Assembly: GCA_012934845.2 (NCBI GenBank)
Contig: WNNJ02001563.1
Coordinates: forward strand, 1 to 64,000
From: Pomphorhynchus laevis
Lineage: Eukaryota; Acanthocephala; Palaeacanthocephala; Echinorhynchida; Pomphorhynchidae
Length of the DNA stretch: 64,000 nt
Direction: 5' to 3'
Positions 11,304 through 23,182 of this stretch are shown here, piece after piece. Under the pieces are notes generated by a model, which ran no database searches, was not told the DNA's origin, and saw only the letters and a list, made by a program, of their open reading frames with translations. Numbering within the stretch: position 1 is the stretch's first letter; the number at the start of each line of letters is the position of its first letter. The position numbers and the translations under genes are program-made.

Positions 11304-11591
11304 ATGGGTCGCAGAAAACAAACTAGAATATCTGCATACGTATCGCTTCAAGTTGGATGTGATTATGACGACTGTAGCGTTTGGTATCTGCTCCGCGGTC
11401 AGATTGTGACAAGCTTACTAGAAGGAAGTTCATTTATGGTTTTTGCTCTACACGTGTTCTTCTTTTCTTTACTTTTAAAGTATCGTACGTATACAATTTT
11501 ATTTACAATGAGTTTAAGCACAATGACGGTATCAGTTGCACTGAAATATTTCAATACTAATGAACCAAGGGAATTAAATTTCACTGTTTAG
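11304..11591 (+). CDS. Possible small membrane protein, unrecognised
   Basis: A 95-codon frame from ATG to TAG. A polar N-terminal 40 residues is followed by two hydrophobic stretches (about residues 43-60 and 66-82). AATAAA-type signals follow within 60 bases of the stop (around 11635-11650). No family recognised. An overlapping frame exists on the other strand. It may be chance in AT-rich DNA; I rate it as a weak candidate. Confidence 0.25.
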   Translation: MGRRKQTRISAYVSLQVGCDYDDCSVWYLLRGQIVTSLLEGSSFMVFALHVFFFSLLLKYRTYTILFTMSLSTMTVSVALKYFNTNEPRELNFTV

Positions 11592-12810
11592 GTTACTTTT
11601 TATAAATTATGAGTTTAGAGCAAAAGCGCACACAATAAAAGCAGAATAAAATTTATTGTTTCTATTTGAACTGTATTTTTATTTAATATGTTAGCATTTA
11701 TGTTTAAAGACTTCATCTAATGATTTGAACAGGAAGTTCTACTAGCAAACAGGACTGCATTTTTAGTTGTCTGTCCCTCGACAACTTTGATTTGTATATT
11801 CTTTCTGAAATGATTACCTATAACAACAACGCTCAATTTTCGGTTGGCAAATTGACAAATTATTGTTAAGCAGGATTACCATATTTTAATTCCGCGTAGT
11901 AGCCAATATTTTCATACTAATAAACTTGAGTTGATCAGTTATGGTTCTTTTATTGTAGTTACGGTTGATCTATTGAAATTTAACTTTCATGCCGAATCTT
12001 AAGTGCATCACTTAGTCTAAAAGGACAAAATAAATTAGTGGGTTGTATCAGCGGCGAGGCTATCTCACAAATTAATTAAGATATTTCAGAGACCACATAT
12101 TGGAATTGGTTCAAGAAATATTACGATCGCGAGTGACGTTTTCTTGCAGGTGAAGATCTTGGATCAGAGAATATCTTGATCTTGGATCAAGCAAAAGAAC
12201 AAATGTAATGAAACGATTACAGAATTAACCAAAATTGTAAACAGGTATATTGCCGATACCCAAACAATCGCGGGACTTTTCAGCAAATCGTGGAAAATCG
12301 GTTTGTTGGTATAAAAGTTACCGCTGGTTAGGAATAATCTAAATTAGTTTCGGAGCTTGAACCCTTTTCCTTCGAAATAATTGGTATAATATGTGTTCAC
12401 TGATCTGCTTATGCTATTTAAACACTAGATAAGTTTGGGCCCTTTCCTATTCGAAAATTACAAAATGTACGTGACGGCAAGCGAGCAAGAATACTTACAA
12501 GTATCCAATCGTCATTTTTGTTTGCGTACTTAATTGAAGTTGTCATCTCTGATAATTTGAGCTAAAAGTGGGAATAAGCAAAAGGCTAAAAACAATGATA
12601 GAAAGAAATATTGTGTTTTGGGAACCTCGGCTATGATATTGTGTAAATAAATCATTTTTTATACACTGGTAATACAGTGGTAATGACAATGTGTCCTAAA
12701 GTGAGGTACAAAACGGATCCATAATCTAATTAGGAGTGGTGATGATCTATTGCTATTTACTTAAAATCATTATTAGCAAATATATCGTAATTGTATCATT
12801 TTATACAATC
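11592..12810. other. AT-rich intergenic, no gene seen
   Basis: No long open frame or recognised repeat. Confidence 0.55.
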
Positions 12811-12818
12811 ATCTACAA

Positions 12819-15376
12819 CATAGGTTCTCAACCTGGGCGAAAATATTTTCCAGGTGGGCGATTTTGTTTGTGAAAATTGGTAAAAACAGAAGAAAAATCT
12901 TATAAATTTTTTGATGTAAAAGTTTAAATTTATTTCTTAAACATTTATTTTTAAATATACACAAGATTTTAATATTCACACACAGGAAATTTTAACTTTT
13001 AAATGTGTTAGTCGTTTTTTAATAAAAAAAAGTCGAATTTGTTATTAATTGCATGGTAAAAAATGATTTTTGGCACCATATTGATTTTTATTACAGTTTA
13101 TATATTTCTTTCTAGTTTTTTTTAATAAAAATTATCCCTTACTATGACAGAAGAAAAAATATGGCGCAAATACAGTGCAGAGTATTTAGCTTTTGGATTC
13201 ATCGAAAGTCCCTATGCGAAAGATATTCCATTCTGTCTTTTATGTCGCAAACCGTTCTCTAATGGAGCTATGAAACCTTCAAGGCTCCTCGAACACCAGA
13301 AAAGAGTCCATGCTGAAAAATTAGTTAAAGGAATTGAATATTTTCAAAAAGAAAAAGAAATTTTTAAAAAACGTCTAACTCTTACTGGTATGTTTAAAAA
13401 ACAAATACTTGAAAGTTTAAAAGGACTGATTTTTTCCTATGAATTTGCTGCACTAATCTCTAAAAACCCGTAGCTCGCATTTCATTGCTGAAACACTATT
13501 AAAACCCGCATTTGAGATTCTTCTCAAAACAGTTAAAAAAATGGAAGATATCGAAACAATTATTAATACAATTCCACCAAGCAACGATTCAATTAGAAGA
13601 ATAGATGAAATGGCTGAAGATGTTGAAGGACAGCTAATTGAAAAACTAAAAACTAAAAAGTTTTCTATTCAAATTGACGAATCAACTGTTAGCGATAGTA
13701 GAGTCTGCTGATGTCATATGTCCGCTTTATTGATGACAATTTTCAAATACACGAAGAAATGTTATTTATGAAGTATTTAAAAACAGACACAACAGGAGCA
13801 TCGATATTCGAAGTTGTTGAATCTTGGTTCGAAGAAAAACAAATTCCATTTGAAAATTTGATATCATGTGCTACTGACGGAGCCCATGCTATGATTGGAA
13901 GACATAAGGGGTTTATTTCATTTTTAAAGAACATTTGTCCAACAATATTAACTATCCACTGTATTATACATCGTCATAACTTAGTGACAAAGAACATATG
14001 TCATATTCTTCATTCTTCTTTAAGGCGTGTAATCCAAGTACTAAACAAGATAAAGACAAATCCAAAGTGTGACAGATTGTTTCATATTTTCTGTAAAGAC
14101 AATAATGAGCAATACAATAGATTACTTCTCCACACTGAAATACGATGGTTATCTAAAGGTAATTGCCTTGCAAGATTTGTTTGCTTATTTGACAATTATT
14201 TCTTTCCTGTAAGAAGAAAAGGAATTCGATATAAGAGACGAATTGAATGCCCAGAAAACAATATAAACTTTATGGCATTTATTTTCAGAAAACTTAATGA
14301 AATATCGCTGAAATTGCAAGGAAAACTTGTTACGCTGATCGACTGTAAACGTACTATTAATGCCTTTACAGATAACATAGAAGTTTTTAAGAACAACTTA
14401 TTGAAGAGAAACTTAAAAAATATGCCGGAGATGAAAAATGTAGTTTTTTCTTTCTGATCAAGACTTATTCAATTATTCTGAATACTTGTTTACTCTAAAG
14501 CAGGAATTTCTTAGTAGGTTTTCGGATTTATTTTCTTTGCATATTAAGCCATGGATGATTGACCCCTTTGGCTGTGATATTGAATGTGTTGAAGAAAACA
14601 TTCAAGAAGAACTTATCGATCTTCAATGCAATGAAGAATTGAAATATAAATATGAAAAGGACGGACAATTTGAATTATGGATGAAACAGTCGGCGAAGTT
14701 TTTATATATCCTACGGTTTAGACTGAAATGACCAATATTTTGCTGTGTTTTTCGTCTTCTTATTTAGTGGAATGTGGTTTTAGTACAGTAAATAAAATAA
14801 TAACTAAAGAAAGAAATAGAATAGACATATGTTCGAGAGGTAACGTGAGAATGAAGCTTACAAACTTTAAGCCTAAAATTGTGGAAATAGTAAATTATTA
14901 TTTATATTTTTTTTCAAATTCGGTTTATTTATTATTCATCGATAATCTAACTGAGGCTTGTAACTTATTTGTTAACTTATAATAATAAGTTAACATTGAT
15001 AACTTGTAACTTATCTGTTATTTATTAGTCAATTCATAAAAATGACGTTTATTTTAAATTTCATTTTTTTAACTTGATTTAAATTATAAAAAATCTTATA
15101 ACAATTATTAATTTTATTATTTAATTATTAAATTTTGATTTAGCATTATTATGTTTTGTTTATTTTATAATTATATAACAATACGTAGACTCAGTTAGCT
15201 GATTTAATTTATAATGCAGATCTACATATTGTTTTTAACATCCATATATCTACTGTTATTATTACATGAATTTAAGATTTATATAAAATTTAAAACAGTT
15301 TTTTCTGTCAAGGTGGGCGATATTTAAAAAAATGTTCAAAAGTGGGCGATGATCGAAAAAAGTTTGAGAAACACTG
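12819..15376 (+). mobile_element. hAT transposon (ZBED5-like) with 8-bp target duplication
   Basis: The 8-bp ATCTACAA sits at 12811-12818 and again at 15377-15384, exactly at the element borders, as hAT elements duplicate 8 bp. The termini are imperfect inverted repeats: CATAGGTTCTCAACC on the left and, on the other strand, CAGTGTTTCTCAAAC on the right, the usual CAGxGxTTCTCAA type of animal hAT elements. Copies of a GGTGGGCGA word lie just inside both ends. The interior encodes a broken hAT transposase (separate entry). Confidence 0.92.
13144..14982 (+). pseudogene. hAT-family transposase, ZBED5-like, broken into four frames
   Basis: Segments in order: 13144-13473 with a BED/C2H2-type zinc-finger pattern (FCLLC about residue 34, then LLEHQKRVH); about 13475-13710 in another frame with FSIQIDESTVSDSR, which holds the first catalytic Asp region of hAT RNase-H folds; 13711-14457 with CATDGAHAMIGRHKG (second Asp) and a TEIRWLSKGN word; 14486-14731; and 14728-14982 with the C-terminal dimerisation-like VECGFSTVNKIITKERNR. 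Stop at 13471, stop after DSRVC near 13710, and frame changes near 14457 and 14728 break it. Zinc-finger-BED proteins of this kind are widespread hAT derivatives. It looks inactive. Confidence 0.9.
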
Positions 15377-15384
15377 ATCTACAA

Positions 15385-16504
15385 GATGCTTTTGAAAGAT
15401 GCTTCGTATAGATCAGCATAAAATCAAAAAAGATTGAGATTTAGCAATCTTTTGCTAAAAGATTGCTAAATCTTTTACCAATCTTTTTAATCGGGGAAAG
15501 CGACTAACACCAATATACATTATTTAAGTTTCCTCTACCCGATGAGTATTCTCTGCAAGTTAACATATTGATTATTAATGTATGGAAATTAAATAGCAGT
15601 ATACAAGATCATTTGTGTTGTGAATGAACACACAGCAAATGCATGACAATAACGATTATCATAAGCAGCAATGTGCATGGGAGGTAAGACTTTGTATTTT
15701 GACTATATATTTGTGGCAGCAACTATTTAAAACTATTTAAACGCTCAATGGTAATCTAAAAAATTACCATTGAGCGTTTGATTTGCAATGTTGGAAAACA
15801 ACAATTTAGTACTTTATAGCGACTCGAAGGCTTGTCTGATAAAAATGAAATTCTAGCAGTATTTTCAGACTCTATATTCAGAGGAGACTATCTATTTGAT
15901 ACATGCACCAAAAGATTAAATATAGGTAAATATGTCACCGTGAGCGTAGACTTAAAATATCCAAATGAGATGTTTTAGTGCTGTAAATTAGTTTATTAAT
16001 TGAAAATGAATGAACGCAGTTTCTTAGATGAAACCGCAAATGTTATATATCCCATAGAACGGTTGGTATTTAAAAAATAAATACCAGAAGACAATTGGGA
16101 ATAGTATCCAAATTACAAAATATAGAAACGGATCTCTCGTATTAAAATGAGATTTGGAAACTTGCCTATTTATGATCAAATTTAGCATCAAGAACTTAAT
16201 AGTGAAACTAAAATTTATTATTTATAATTATTATATACTTCGTGATAATTTTATTACCTTTCTATAACACTGCCATCTTACCCTCGATTTCACCGATCTG
16301 TTGCTAGGACGGTGAACTTTATTATAATCTAAATAATGGCTTATTTCAATTATGTCAAATAAAGTCGTTTATGTTGCAATTTTTGTTTTGTAATAATCAG
16401 TTTTATTACTAACGAAATAATGAAATATTAATAATGAAATAATAATGATATTTTTATATTTTTTACAAAACAGTGATGCGTCAAATAATTAAAAATATTT
16501 TTCT
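15385..16504. other. AT-rich intergenic with hairpins
   Basis: No gene. Holds the 17-bp hairpin at 15739-15779 and a cluster of short inverted AAAAGATT/AATCTTTT words around 15425-15492. Confidence 0.5.
15739..15779. repeat. Perfect 17-bp inverted repeat, 7-nt loop
   Basis: AAACGCTCAATGGTAAT (15739-15755) and its exact complement (15763-15779) flank CTAAAAA. No poly-T run directly follows, so a terminator role is unsupported. Confidence 0.85.
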
Positions 16505-19004
16505 TTTAGTGCGCAGGGCGATTGCAAGCAGAACTGGCATCCCGAACGCATAATGAAATTGAGCGAGCCAGTTGTATACCAATCGTTGACCGTAGGCGTG
16601 TCAATTCCTCTGCATGTCTTTTTTAATTGCCAATTTATAAGTAATGCGCTGAATTATCGTCATCGACGATTTGCTTTCGCCATCAAAACAGGAACACTAA
16701 ACGGATCAAAATTTGCCCACTATTAGTATAACTCTCTTGATATTTTGCGATTTTTCGCTTTCGTGAAATTCAATGGCGGGCGTTATTGATTTCGCGAAGT
16801 TGGACGGCGCGAATGCATAAATACGCATGTATTGAATAAAGTTCGATCAGAACGACCTCCGTAAAATTCAAAGCAAGCAATGTATAAACGTGCATTATGA
16901 TCGCTAGTACTTGCGCGCTCGAACACAATACTATGATGAACTGATTTCAATGCTGGTTATGCCTGGACATTATCGCAATTTTCGGTAATGTATTGGATAC
17001 TATATCACGAATCAAATCGTGTTAAATCGAAGGATGACCTACAGTTTGACAAGTTAGTGAGTGTGCTAATGATGTTCATTTACCGCATAGGCAATATAAT
17101 GGAACATCCCGAGACAGTATATTGTACCGAGCTCCAATTGCGTCCCGAAATTCCATATTATTAAGACGAGTACAACGGTCATTTGTGGGATACGTGTATA
17201 GTAATAATGAAGCACCCTTGATTTGTAGGTATACCAATATGCGTATAACAATTTCATCAAAATCAGTTTACCCGTAAGTAGAGATTTGTGCATCTAATTT
17301 TTTAATGTGCATATCCGGAAAATATACTTATCTTGTTAATCCTTTAACTCAAACCCGTACAAGCCGGCTAAATAAGGAAGACAGCTTCTCAGAGTTTTCG
17401 AACTCTGTTTGCCATGTGACTCGTGGATCAACTATGCCTAGACCACCATGTCTTAATGGGTGCGAAAATAATGGCCACATTTAATTGTCGTTGGTGAGTT
17501 CAAATCAAAAAGTTCGTTAAAGCGATGCTAAATAATATCATTTAATTCTTCGAACCAGTCATTTTTAGCAATTCGTCGTTCGTTGCATATGCATTAATTT
17601 TTGCTTCAATTATCTGGTCATACTATCATAGCTTATCTGTAGATCAATGACACCGACGTTAGCTAAACAACCAACAAGTAAGCAGTATTGAGAGATTTTG
17701 GAGCTTATCGTTTAGTGAATATAATTATCACCCCTGATCGAAGTACCCAACACTATGGTTCCATCGACGGCGATTTGTATTCCTGTGTCTTTAAATAGTT
17801 GGTGCATAGCAGAGGCTTTATCAGGTGTAGCTAGCATCACACACTTTCCAAATTTATATGGAATCCAAAAGCAGATCGTTGCTCGCATAGAAATTTAAAT
17901 GAATTGTAGATTTGATTAGGTTCACCGACAAATTACCATCATCCCTGTACCATAATTGATTGATAAGAGAGAATTTGTCTTCAATGCCCATCAGTAGCGG
18001 TATGGTGGCTACTGCGTAAGTAAACGCTGCTAGTACATCGCCTGATTGTAGTCTTCGTGAGATGTTATAAACTCATTTCCAATCGATAATTGAGATGGAC
18101 TATCATAGAGGTTGTTTAATATTGTCGACATCGATGGACATATGCCAGAAATGCTAATAAGAGCTCCAAAGCCTATAGGCGTTTTCCTGATTCTTTCGTT
18201 AAGGCAATTAATCTATTAGAAGTCGGTAATTTTATAACATCATTAGTAAAAGGTTCAGTTTCTAGAGACCGTGTAAATATTAAGATAGCTTCAGCCAATT
18301 GTATTGATTCTTACTGAAGTTTGTTAGCATATGCATCCAAGCCAACTCATTTATACCAGAAGGGCCTGCACCGCCTATCACTTGTATAATCAATTCTTTG
18401 TTATTAGAATCGAATATCATTAAATGAAAACTTGGAACGGTAATATGGACCTTTCAGTTAATCGCATCTTGATCTAATGAAGCTTGCAAAGGCTGTTTGT
18501 CAAGTAATAATTCTTGTGCGAATCTAGAACCAATCAAATTATCAGGTAGCAACGGAACTCTAAGTTTAGACTCAGTATCTGAAAGATGCATTGCTGCGCT
18601 CAATCTAGAGATCTCTATTAGTGAGATGAAACTTTTGCGCCAGTCGTTTGTTTTTGGTGATTTCACTTTCAATGTTTTCATACTTTGAAGCGCCAAGGCT
18701 TCCCGCATATAATTTACCAAATTCGTTCTTGAACCACAAATCCAATCGTCAAGATAAAGTCGCTTTTAATGATTTAATATTATTACATACGTTACTTTGT
18801 AGAATCATATGACTAAAGATTATTTTCTTATGAAAATCTTCCGAATTAGTTAACGAATCCCTGTATATATGTGCAAGCTTTGATATGTTTTTTTGGATTC
18901 TATACATTTCAGAAGTCTGGATAAATTAAGTTTCCAATGTACAACTCTCGTAAAGATACTGATTACGGATAAAACTTCAGAGCCTATAATGATAATAGTA
19001 ATGA
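16505..19004 (-). mobile_element. Decayed RLE-type LINE (same family as 45.8-48.9 kb)
   Basis: The minus strand reproduces, in order, the protein at 45.8-48.9 kb: HWKLNLSRLLKCIESK (about 18950), the segment 18720-18454 (TNDWRKSFISLIEISRL, then ELLLDKQP), QSGDVLAAFTYAVATIPLL for RT motif B (about 18040), NQLWYRDDGNL for motif C (about 17945, YADD changed to YRDD), HGGLGIVDPR (about 17440) and the C-terminal EELTRLRSTIGIQLARSIS (about 16610). Many stops interrupt it. The 5' end is cut at about 19004 by another LINE fragment. Confidence 0.85.
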
Positions 19005-19284
19005 AATGTTTCGTTATTTCATCCGAACGTATGTACCTGCTCCTCAGGCTGATATCGTTGGGTATGCTTAGCAATGATTTACGTTATTTTTACCGAGCAA
19101 CCATAGAAAGCATATTAACTTATGGATATCCGCCATTTCGCAATATGCCAAAAAGGATTTAGAAATGCTGAATCGAATACATCGCAAAGCTAGCATAATA
19201 TGAGTTGTAAATTTTCCTGTATTAGATGTGCTTGAAAGAATTTTTTACACTAAATGTCGAAATATGTCTAAATGTCCGGGAAAT
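19005..19284 (+). mobile_element. 3' fragment of a CR1/L2-like LINE
   Basis: The plus-strand translation SLGMLSNDLRYFYRATIESILTYG (from about 19045) and, after one stop, NRIHRKASIIWVVNFPVLDVLERIF is the usual C-terminal tail of CR1/L2-group RT proteins. It ends where the next LINE begins, near 19285. Confidence 0.6.
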
Positions 19285-21339
19285 CTTCAACTCTATAGTC
19301 ATCAGCTGAACTTCGGATCTGCTGATCTTCCAATTGATGATCATTTATCGTTAGTGACCAGTAACCTCATAACCATTTCGGATACGTTTGCACCAATAAG
19401 AAATAGGGCTTACAAGACGACAACGCCATTGTGGTTCGACAATGAGTTGGAGACTACGATAAAGGAAAGAAATCGATTATGGCGAATCTCTCAACGTAAC
19501 ACTGTTACGCACCGTGAGTACAAAACTCTTCGCAATCTATGCAACCAACTAAAACGCTCAAAAAGAAAAACATTTGAAGAGGGTATTGCTTCTGACATTA
19601 ACAGGTCACCTAAACGTTTTTGGGCATACGTTAGACATCGTCGAATCCTACCTTCTACGATTAATTGTGTACGTTTAGAAAGTGGTGATGTAGTTGACAA
19701 GGAGGCTATTGTGGAAGCTCTTGCAAGCAGTTTTGTAGTATCTCCATCCTCGCAATCGAATATTGACCAGATACAGTACCCGCCCAACTTACAATCTAAC
19801 TTACCAATATCTCCTATTAATGTCATTGAAGTTCAGTCTGAACTCCATAAATTAAATAGTTTTGGCTCTGCAGGACCAGATGGTGTATCCCCTTTTCTTT
19901 TGCGTACTCTGTCGCACATTATTGCTCCAAGCCTTACGTCTCTATTTCATCGAAGCTTACAGTATTCGTGGATTCCTGATGATTGGAAAAGGGCAATTGT
20001 TGTACCTATTCCAAAGAAACAGTTGGCACTAACTTGTTCAGATTTTAGACCAATTAGTCTTACCAGTGTTATTTCTAAAATTATGGAGAGACTCATTGCG
20101 AAGAGAATACGTGAACATCTAAATTTATATCAAATTCTTGATGATTCTCAGCACGGCTTCCGACCTGGTCGCTCGTGCCTAACTAATCTGTTGAATGCTC
20201 GCGAACATTGGGTAGCTGCTCTTAGTTCGGGTCTTACAGTTGATATAATATTTCTTGATTTCTCTAAGGCCTTTGATAGAGTTCCACATGCTGGTTTAGA
20301 TTCACTACTACGTCATTACGGTGTACCTACGACAATTTGCAACTGGATTAAGACATTTCTCGAGGATCGATCATTCGTTGTGCGATTAGATGAAGTTTTG
20401 TCAACAGCTCGACGTGTTCATTCGGGTGTTCCTCAGGGCACGGTCCTAGGTCCACTTCTCTTTATCATCTTTTTGAATGACCTACTCCTAAGGTTAAAGT
20501 GTCCTCACCTGGCATTTGCTGACGATGTTAAAATATGGGCAACAACCCAAAACGAGGCGGATTGTGAATTTTTACAATGTGACCTTAACCGTATCGGGAC
20601 TTGGTGTAATAGCACTGGCTTGATACTCAACGCGACAAAATGTGTATGGATCAGATTGGGTAGAGATAAAACTCATTTCGATTACAAAATAAATGGACAC
20701 TCAATCAAGCGAGTCTCAGAACATCCCGACCTGGGAGTGATAATTCACGAATCGCTAAAGACAAGAGCAAATAGTGATCACGCGCGGTTAAAAGCGATAC
20801 GTGCCTTATACTGCATAAAAATGACTTTTGCAAAATTATCGCCGCAAATCTTCGCCAAACTTTATTGTGCCCTAGTAAGACCACATCTTGAGTATTGTGT
20901 ACAGGCAACCTTTCCAACGACCAGGAGTGAGTTGAATAACTTGGAAAGTGTAATGAGACGAGCTTCTCGGATGTGTTGTCAAGGAAGCTTTATTTCAAGA
21001 TTAAGATGTTTGAACGTTTTATCAGTGAGGTATCGGTATCTTTTTCTTGATCTGATTACACTTTGGAAAATTGTACATTCAGCTGATGGCTTTCCTTTGG
21101 GTGTAGTTAGATTTCGAGATAATTCGAGATTGCGAGGCCATTGTAAGATGCTTTTTAAAAAATTACCGGGTAAGCTGCGAAAATTTTACAGACTGTCTGA
21201 ACGGGCAGTAGATGTTTGGAATAGTTTGCCTGAACCTATCGCTGCCATCACCAATTTCCTCGCTTTCAAAAACAGGGTTCGACGTTGGATATACGTCCAG
21301 GCTGATTTGTCACCTTTTCTAACCTACCCATTTGGTTGA
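19228..21339 (+). CDS. CR1-like LINE ORF2, 5'-truncated, RT and C-terminal region open
   Basis: A 703-codon open frame. The first 20 or so residues belong to the preceding LINE fragment; from about 19285 it is the linker and RT of a CR1-like element. RT motifs: SAGPDGVSPFLLRTL (about residue 213), FLDFSKAFDRVPH (A), GVPQGTVLGPLLF (B) and LAFADDVKIWA (C, FADD). The tail has the CR1-group PHLEYCVQA and SRLRCLNVLSVRYRYLFLDL words. The apurinic endonuclease domain is missing, so the copy is 5'-truncated as LINEs commonly are on insertion. No stop in the RT, so the insertion is fairly young. Not able to move on its own. The long chimeric frame is a junction accident. Confidence 0.9.
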   Translation: MLERIFYTKCRNMSKCPGNLQLYSHQLNFGSADLPIDDHLSLVTSNLITISDTFAPIRNRAYKTTTPLWFDNELETTIKERNRLWRISQRNTVTHREYKTLRNLCNQLKRSKRKTFEEGIASDINRSPKRFWAYVRHRRILPSTINCVRLESGDVVDKEAIVEALASSFVVSPSSQSNIDQIQYPPNLQSNLPISPINVIEVQSELHKLNSFGSAGPDGVSPFLLRTLSHIIAPSLTSLFHRSLQYSWIPDDWKRAIVVPIPKKQLALTCSDFRPISLTSVISKIMERLIAKRIREHLNLYQILDDSQHGFRPGRSCLTNLLNAREHWVAALSSGLTVDIIFLDFSKAFDRVPHAGLDSLLRHYGVPTTICNWIKTFLEDRSFVVRLDEVLSTARRVHSGVPQGTVLGPLLFIIFLNDLLLRLKCPHLAFADDVKIWATTQNEADCEFLQCDLNRIGTWCNSTGLILNATKCVWIRLGRDKTHFDYKINGHSIKRVSEHPDLGVIIHESLKTRANSDHARLKAIRALYCIKMTFAKLSPQIFAKLYCALVRPHLEYCVQATFPTTRSELNNLESVMRRASRMCCQGSFISRLRCLNVLSVRYRYLFLDLITLWKIVHSADGFPLGVVRFRDNSRLRGHCKMLFKKLPGKLRKFYRLSERAVDVWNSLPEPIAAITNFLAFKNRVRRWIYVQADLSPFLTYPFG

Positions 21340-21949
21340 TCTTTTTTCTGTATTGTGTGATCGGCTTAAAGCCTTATGGCTAAGTCTGAACTTGATAATA
21401 ATATAATAATATATAATGTCTCCAGAAAATCAGTATTCATAATACTTGACATTCAAAGTTGTAAAGTAAGCAACATATTCGCACCAAAATTTATTACAAG
21501 AGCTTTGTTCAATCATGCATCAAAATATAGAATGTACATAAACAGGAGGTTGATATGTTCATCCATTAGTCAGTTTTATCTTCTCTTTTTTCTTTGTTTA
21601 ATTGTACGAATTATGTGATGACTTAATTTTATATTTTAGTGTTTTTTTTCTCATTTTTTCTAATCAATTGTTCGAATATAATGTAATGACTGAATTTTAT
21701 ATTTTATTGCTCGCCAAACATAGATGGCTGGCCAAAAACTTAAGACATTTATTATTATTCTGAATATTCTTGGATTTTAAAAAATACACAATAAATTATA
21801 CAATCAACGAGCTTTCATCAGCCTTCAACGAGCTTATTTTTATCTATCAACAAGCTTAAGAGATTTACCGCAACGAGTTTCAACGACAACGAAAACTAAT
21901 CCACTGAATGGATGCTGATGAAGATATTCCTGTTTTGAGCGGATATCAA
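21340..21949. other. AT-rich stretch after the CR1-like LINE
   Basis: Probably includes the LINE 3' tail. No gene recognised. Confidence 0.45.
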
Positions 21950-22200
21950 CTTGGGTCATAATCACAGTAAAGTGTTGCAGATGCAATGCTTCTTTAATCA
22001 AGTGCGAGGGCTGTGGATGAGTTAAAGCAGGCAGGTTACGCACTCCATGTAGTGCGGTTGGTTGCTTAAATAGGGATCAAACTTCCAGCTCACTAACTTC
22101 GTTGTCTGAGCATACACCAGGTTTGGAACATTTAATTGCTTGTTTAAACAATGATTGTCCCGTAATGTTTAGAATTTGTTTACCCCGAGTACTTCCAAGT
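21950..22200 (+). mobile_element. N-terminal fragment of an RLE-type LINE (Cys-rich domain)
   Basis: The plus strand near 21970-22075 reads CCRCNASLIKCEGCG, a stop, then CSAVGCLNR with an intervening VKAGRLRTP. Spacing and residues match the Cys-rich N-terminus of the element at 45.8 kb (CCSCNGPNAKCKGC ... CSAVNCYNR). About 250 bp are left; one in-frame TGA interrupts the domain. Confidence 0.6.
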
Positions 22201-22214
22201 GTAATCTCTTCCAG

Positions 22215-23030
22215 CTAAAATACCTTCTTTACAGTTGAAGATTGCTTCACTTGGGAATACGATAAATAGCGCTTCCAAGTTAAATATTTATGATCAAAAA
22301 ATTCAAAACCTGACCTCACAAACTCCTGGATGGATGTAGTTATATCACCTCTTAAGCGTTTAGTACGTGAGTATGTCGGAAAAACGTTAATTGCGACGGT
22401 AAAGGCATAATCCGATAAAATGTCTGCCGAGGAAATATCAAAGGCTATTGATGAAGCTGCATTCTGGGCCTCTAATGTAATTTCCACTAACGTTCCAACT
22501 GATTGTGTAGAATCAGAAAACATTGCTAAGATTTTGAATACTATAGGGATTCCCTGAACGCATTCTGATATAAAGCGAATCGTATAGCTACATTCACAAA
22601 AATAAGACCTCCATCCATGGGTAAAAGTAATTTAAATGAATATCTTGTACAAAGTATCCTTCAAGTTTAAAGCAAATTTAAGTATTTTGATGATTGTAAG
22701 CACATATTTATTCTTCCTAACTTACCAAAACCTCAAAGAGAACATCTGCGAATACTAAGACAAACTTTGGGATTTGCAAAAAATAGTCCGAATAATCAGT
22801 TTTACTCTTACTATGACTCTATCACTTTAACTAATCTTTTTTATAGGGATTCCCTTAACGCATTCTGATATCAAGCGAATCGTACACCTATAATGTTTAA
22901 AAACCCTAATACTACTTCCGGTGCAGCTACCGCCTACGTTCCTTCGTCAAACGGCTTAAAAGTTTTAGATAGTACTGGTATGTCCAGAGAGACAGTCTGG
23001 TTGATACAAATAAAATATGACAATCAGTAG
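22215..23030 (+). mobile_element. Decayed LINE ORF1-like segment with an internal repeat
   Basis: Plus-strand words SAEEISKAIDEAAFWASNVI, ESENIAKILNTIGIP and NLPKPQREHLRILRQTLGFA fit the C-terminal half of ORF1 proteins of CR1/L2-group LINEs. A block with ATAGGGATTCCCT and CGCATTCTGATAT near 22541 returns near 22847, about 306 bp later. Stops are frequent. Confidence 0.5.
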
Positions 23031-23182
23031 ATTGTTTGACTGAAGCAATAGAGTCGGTAAGTGCAGAATGCTGCACATTCGCCGCACCTAATTCCTCTTT
23101 TCACTGTAGTTCGTTGTTCTACAATGTTGAAAGTTTGTCTTATTTGTTAGGTATAGAAAGTATTTTGAATAAGTTATATTAT

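Noticed and set aside
19491-19826. 111-codon minus-strand frame inside the CR1-like LINE
   Set aside because: It is the shadow of the conserved RT linker on the other strand.
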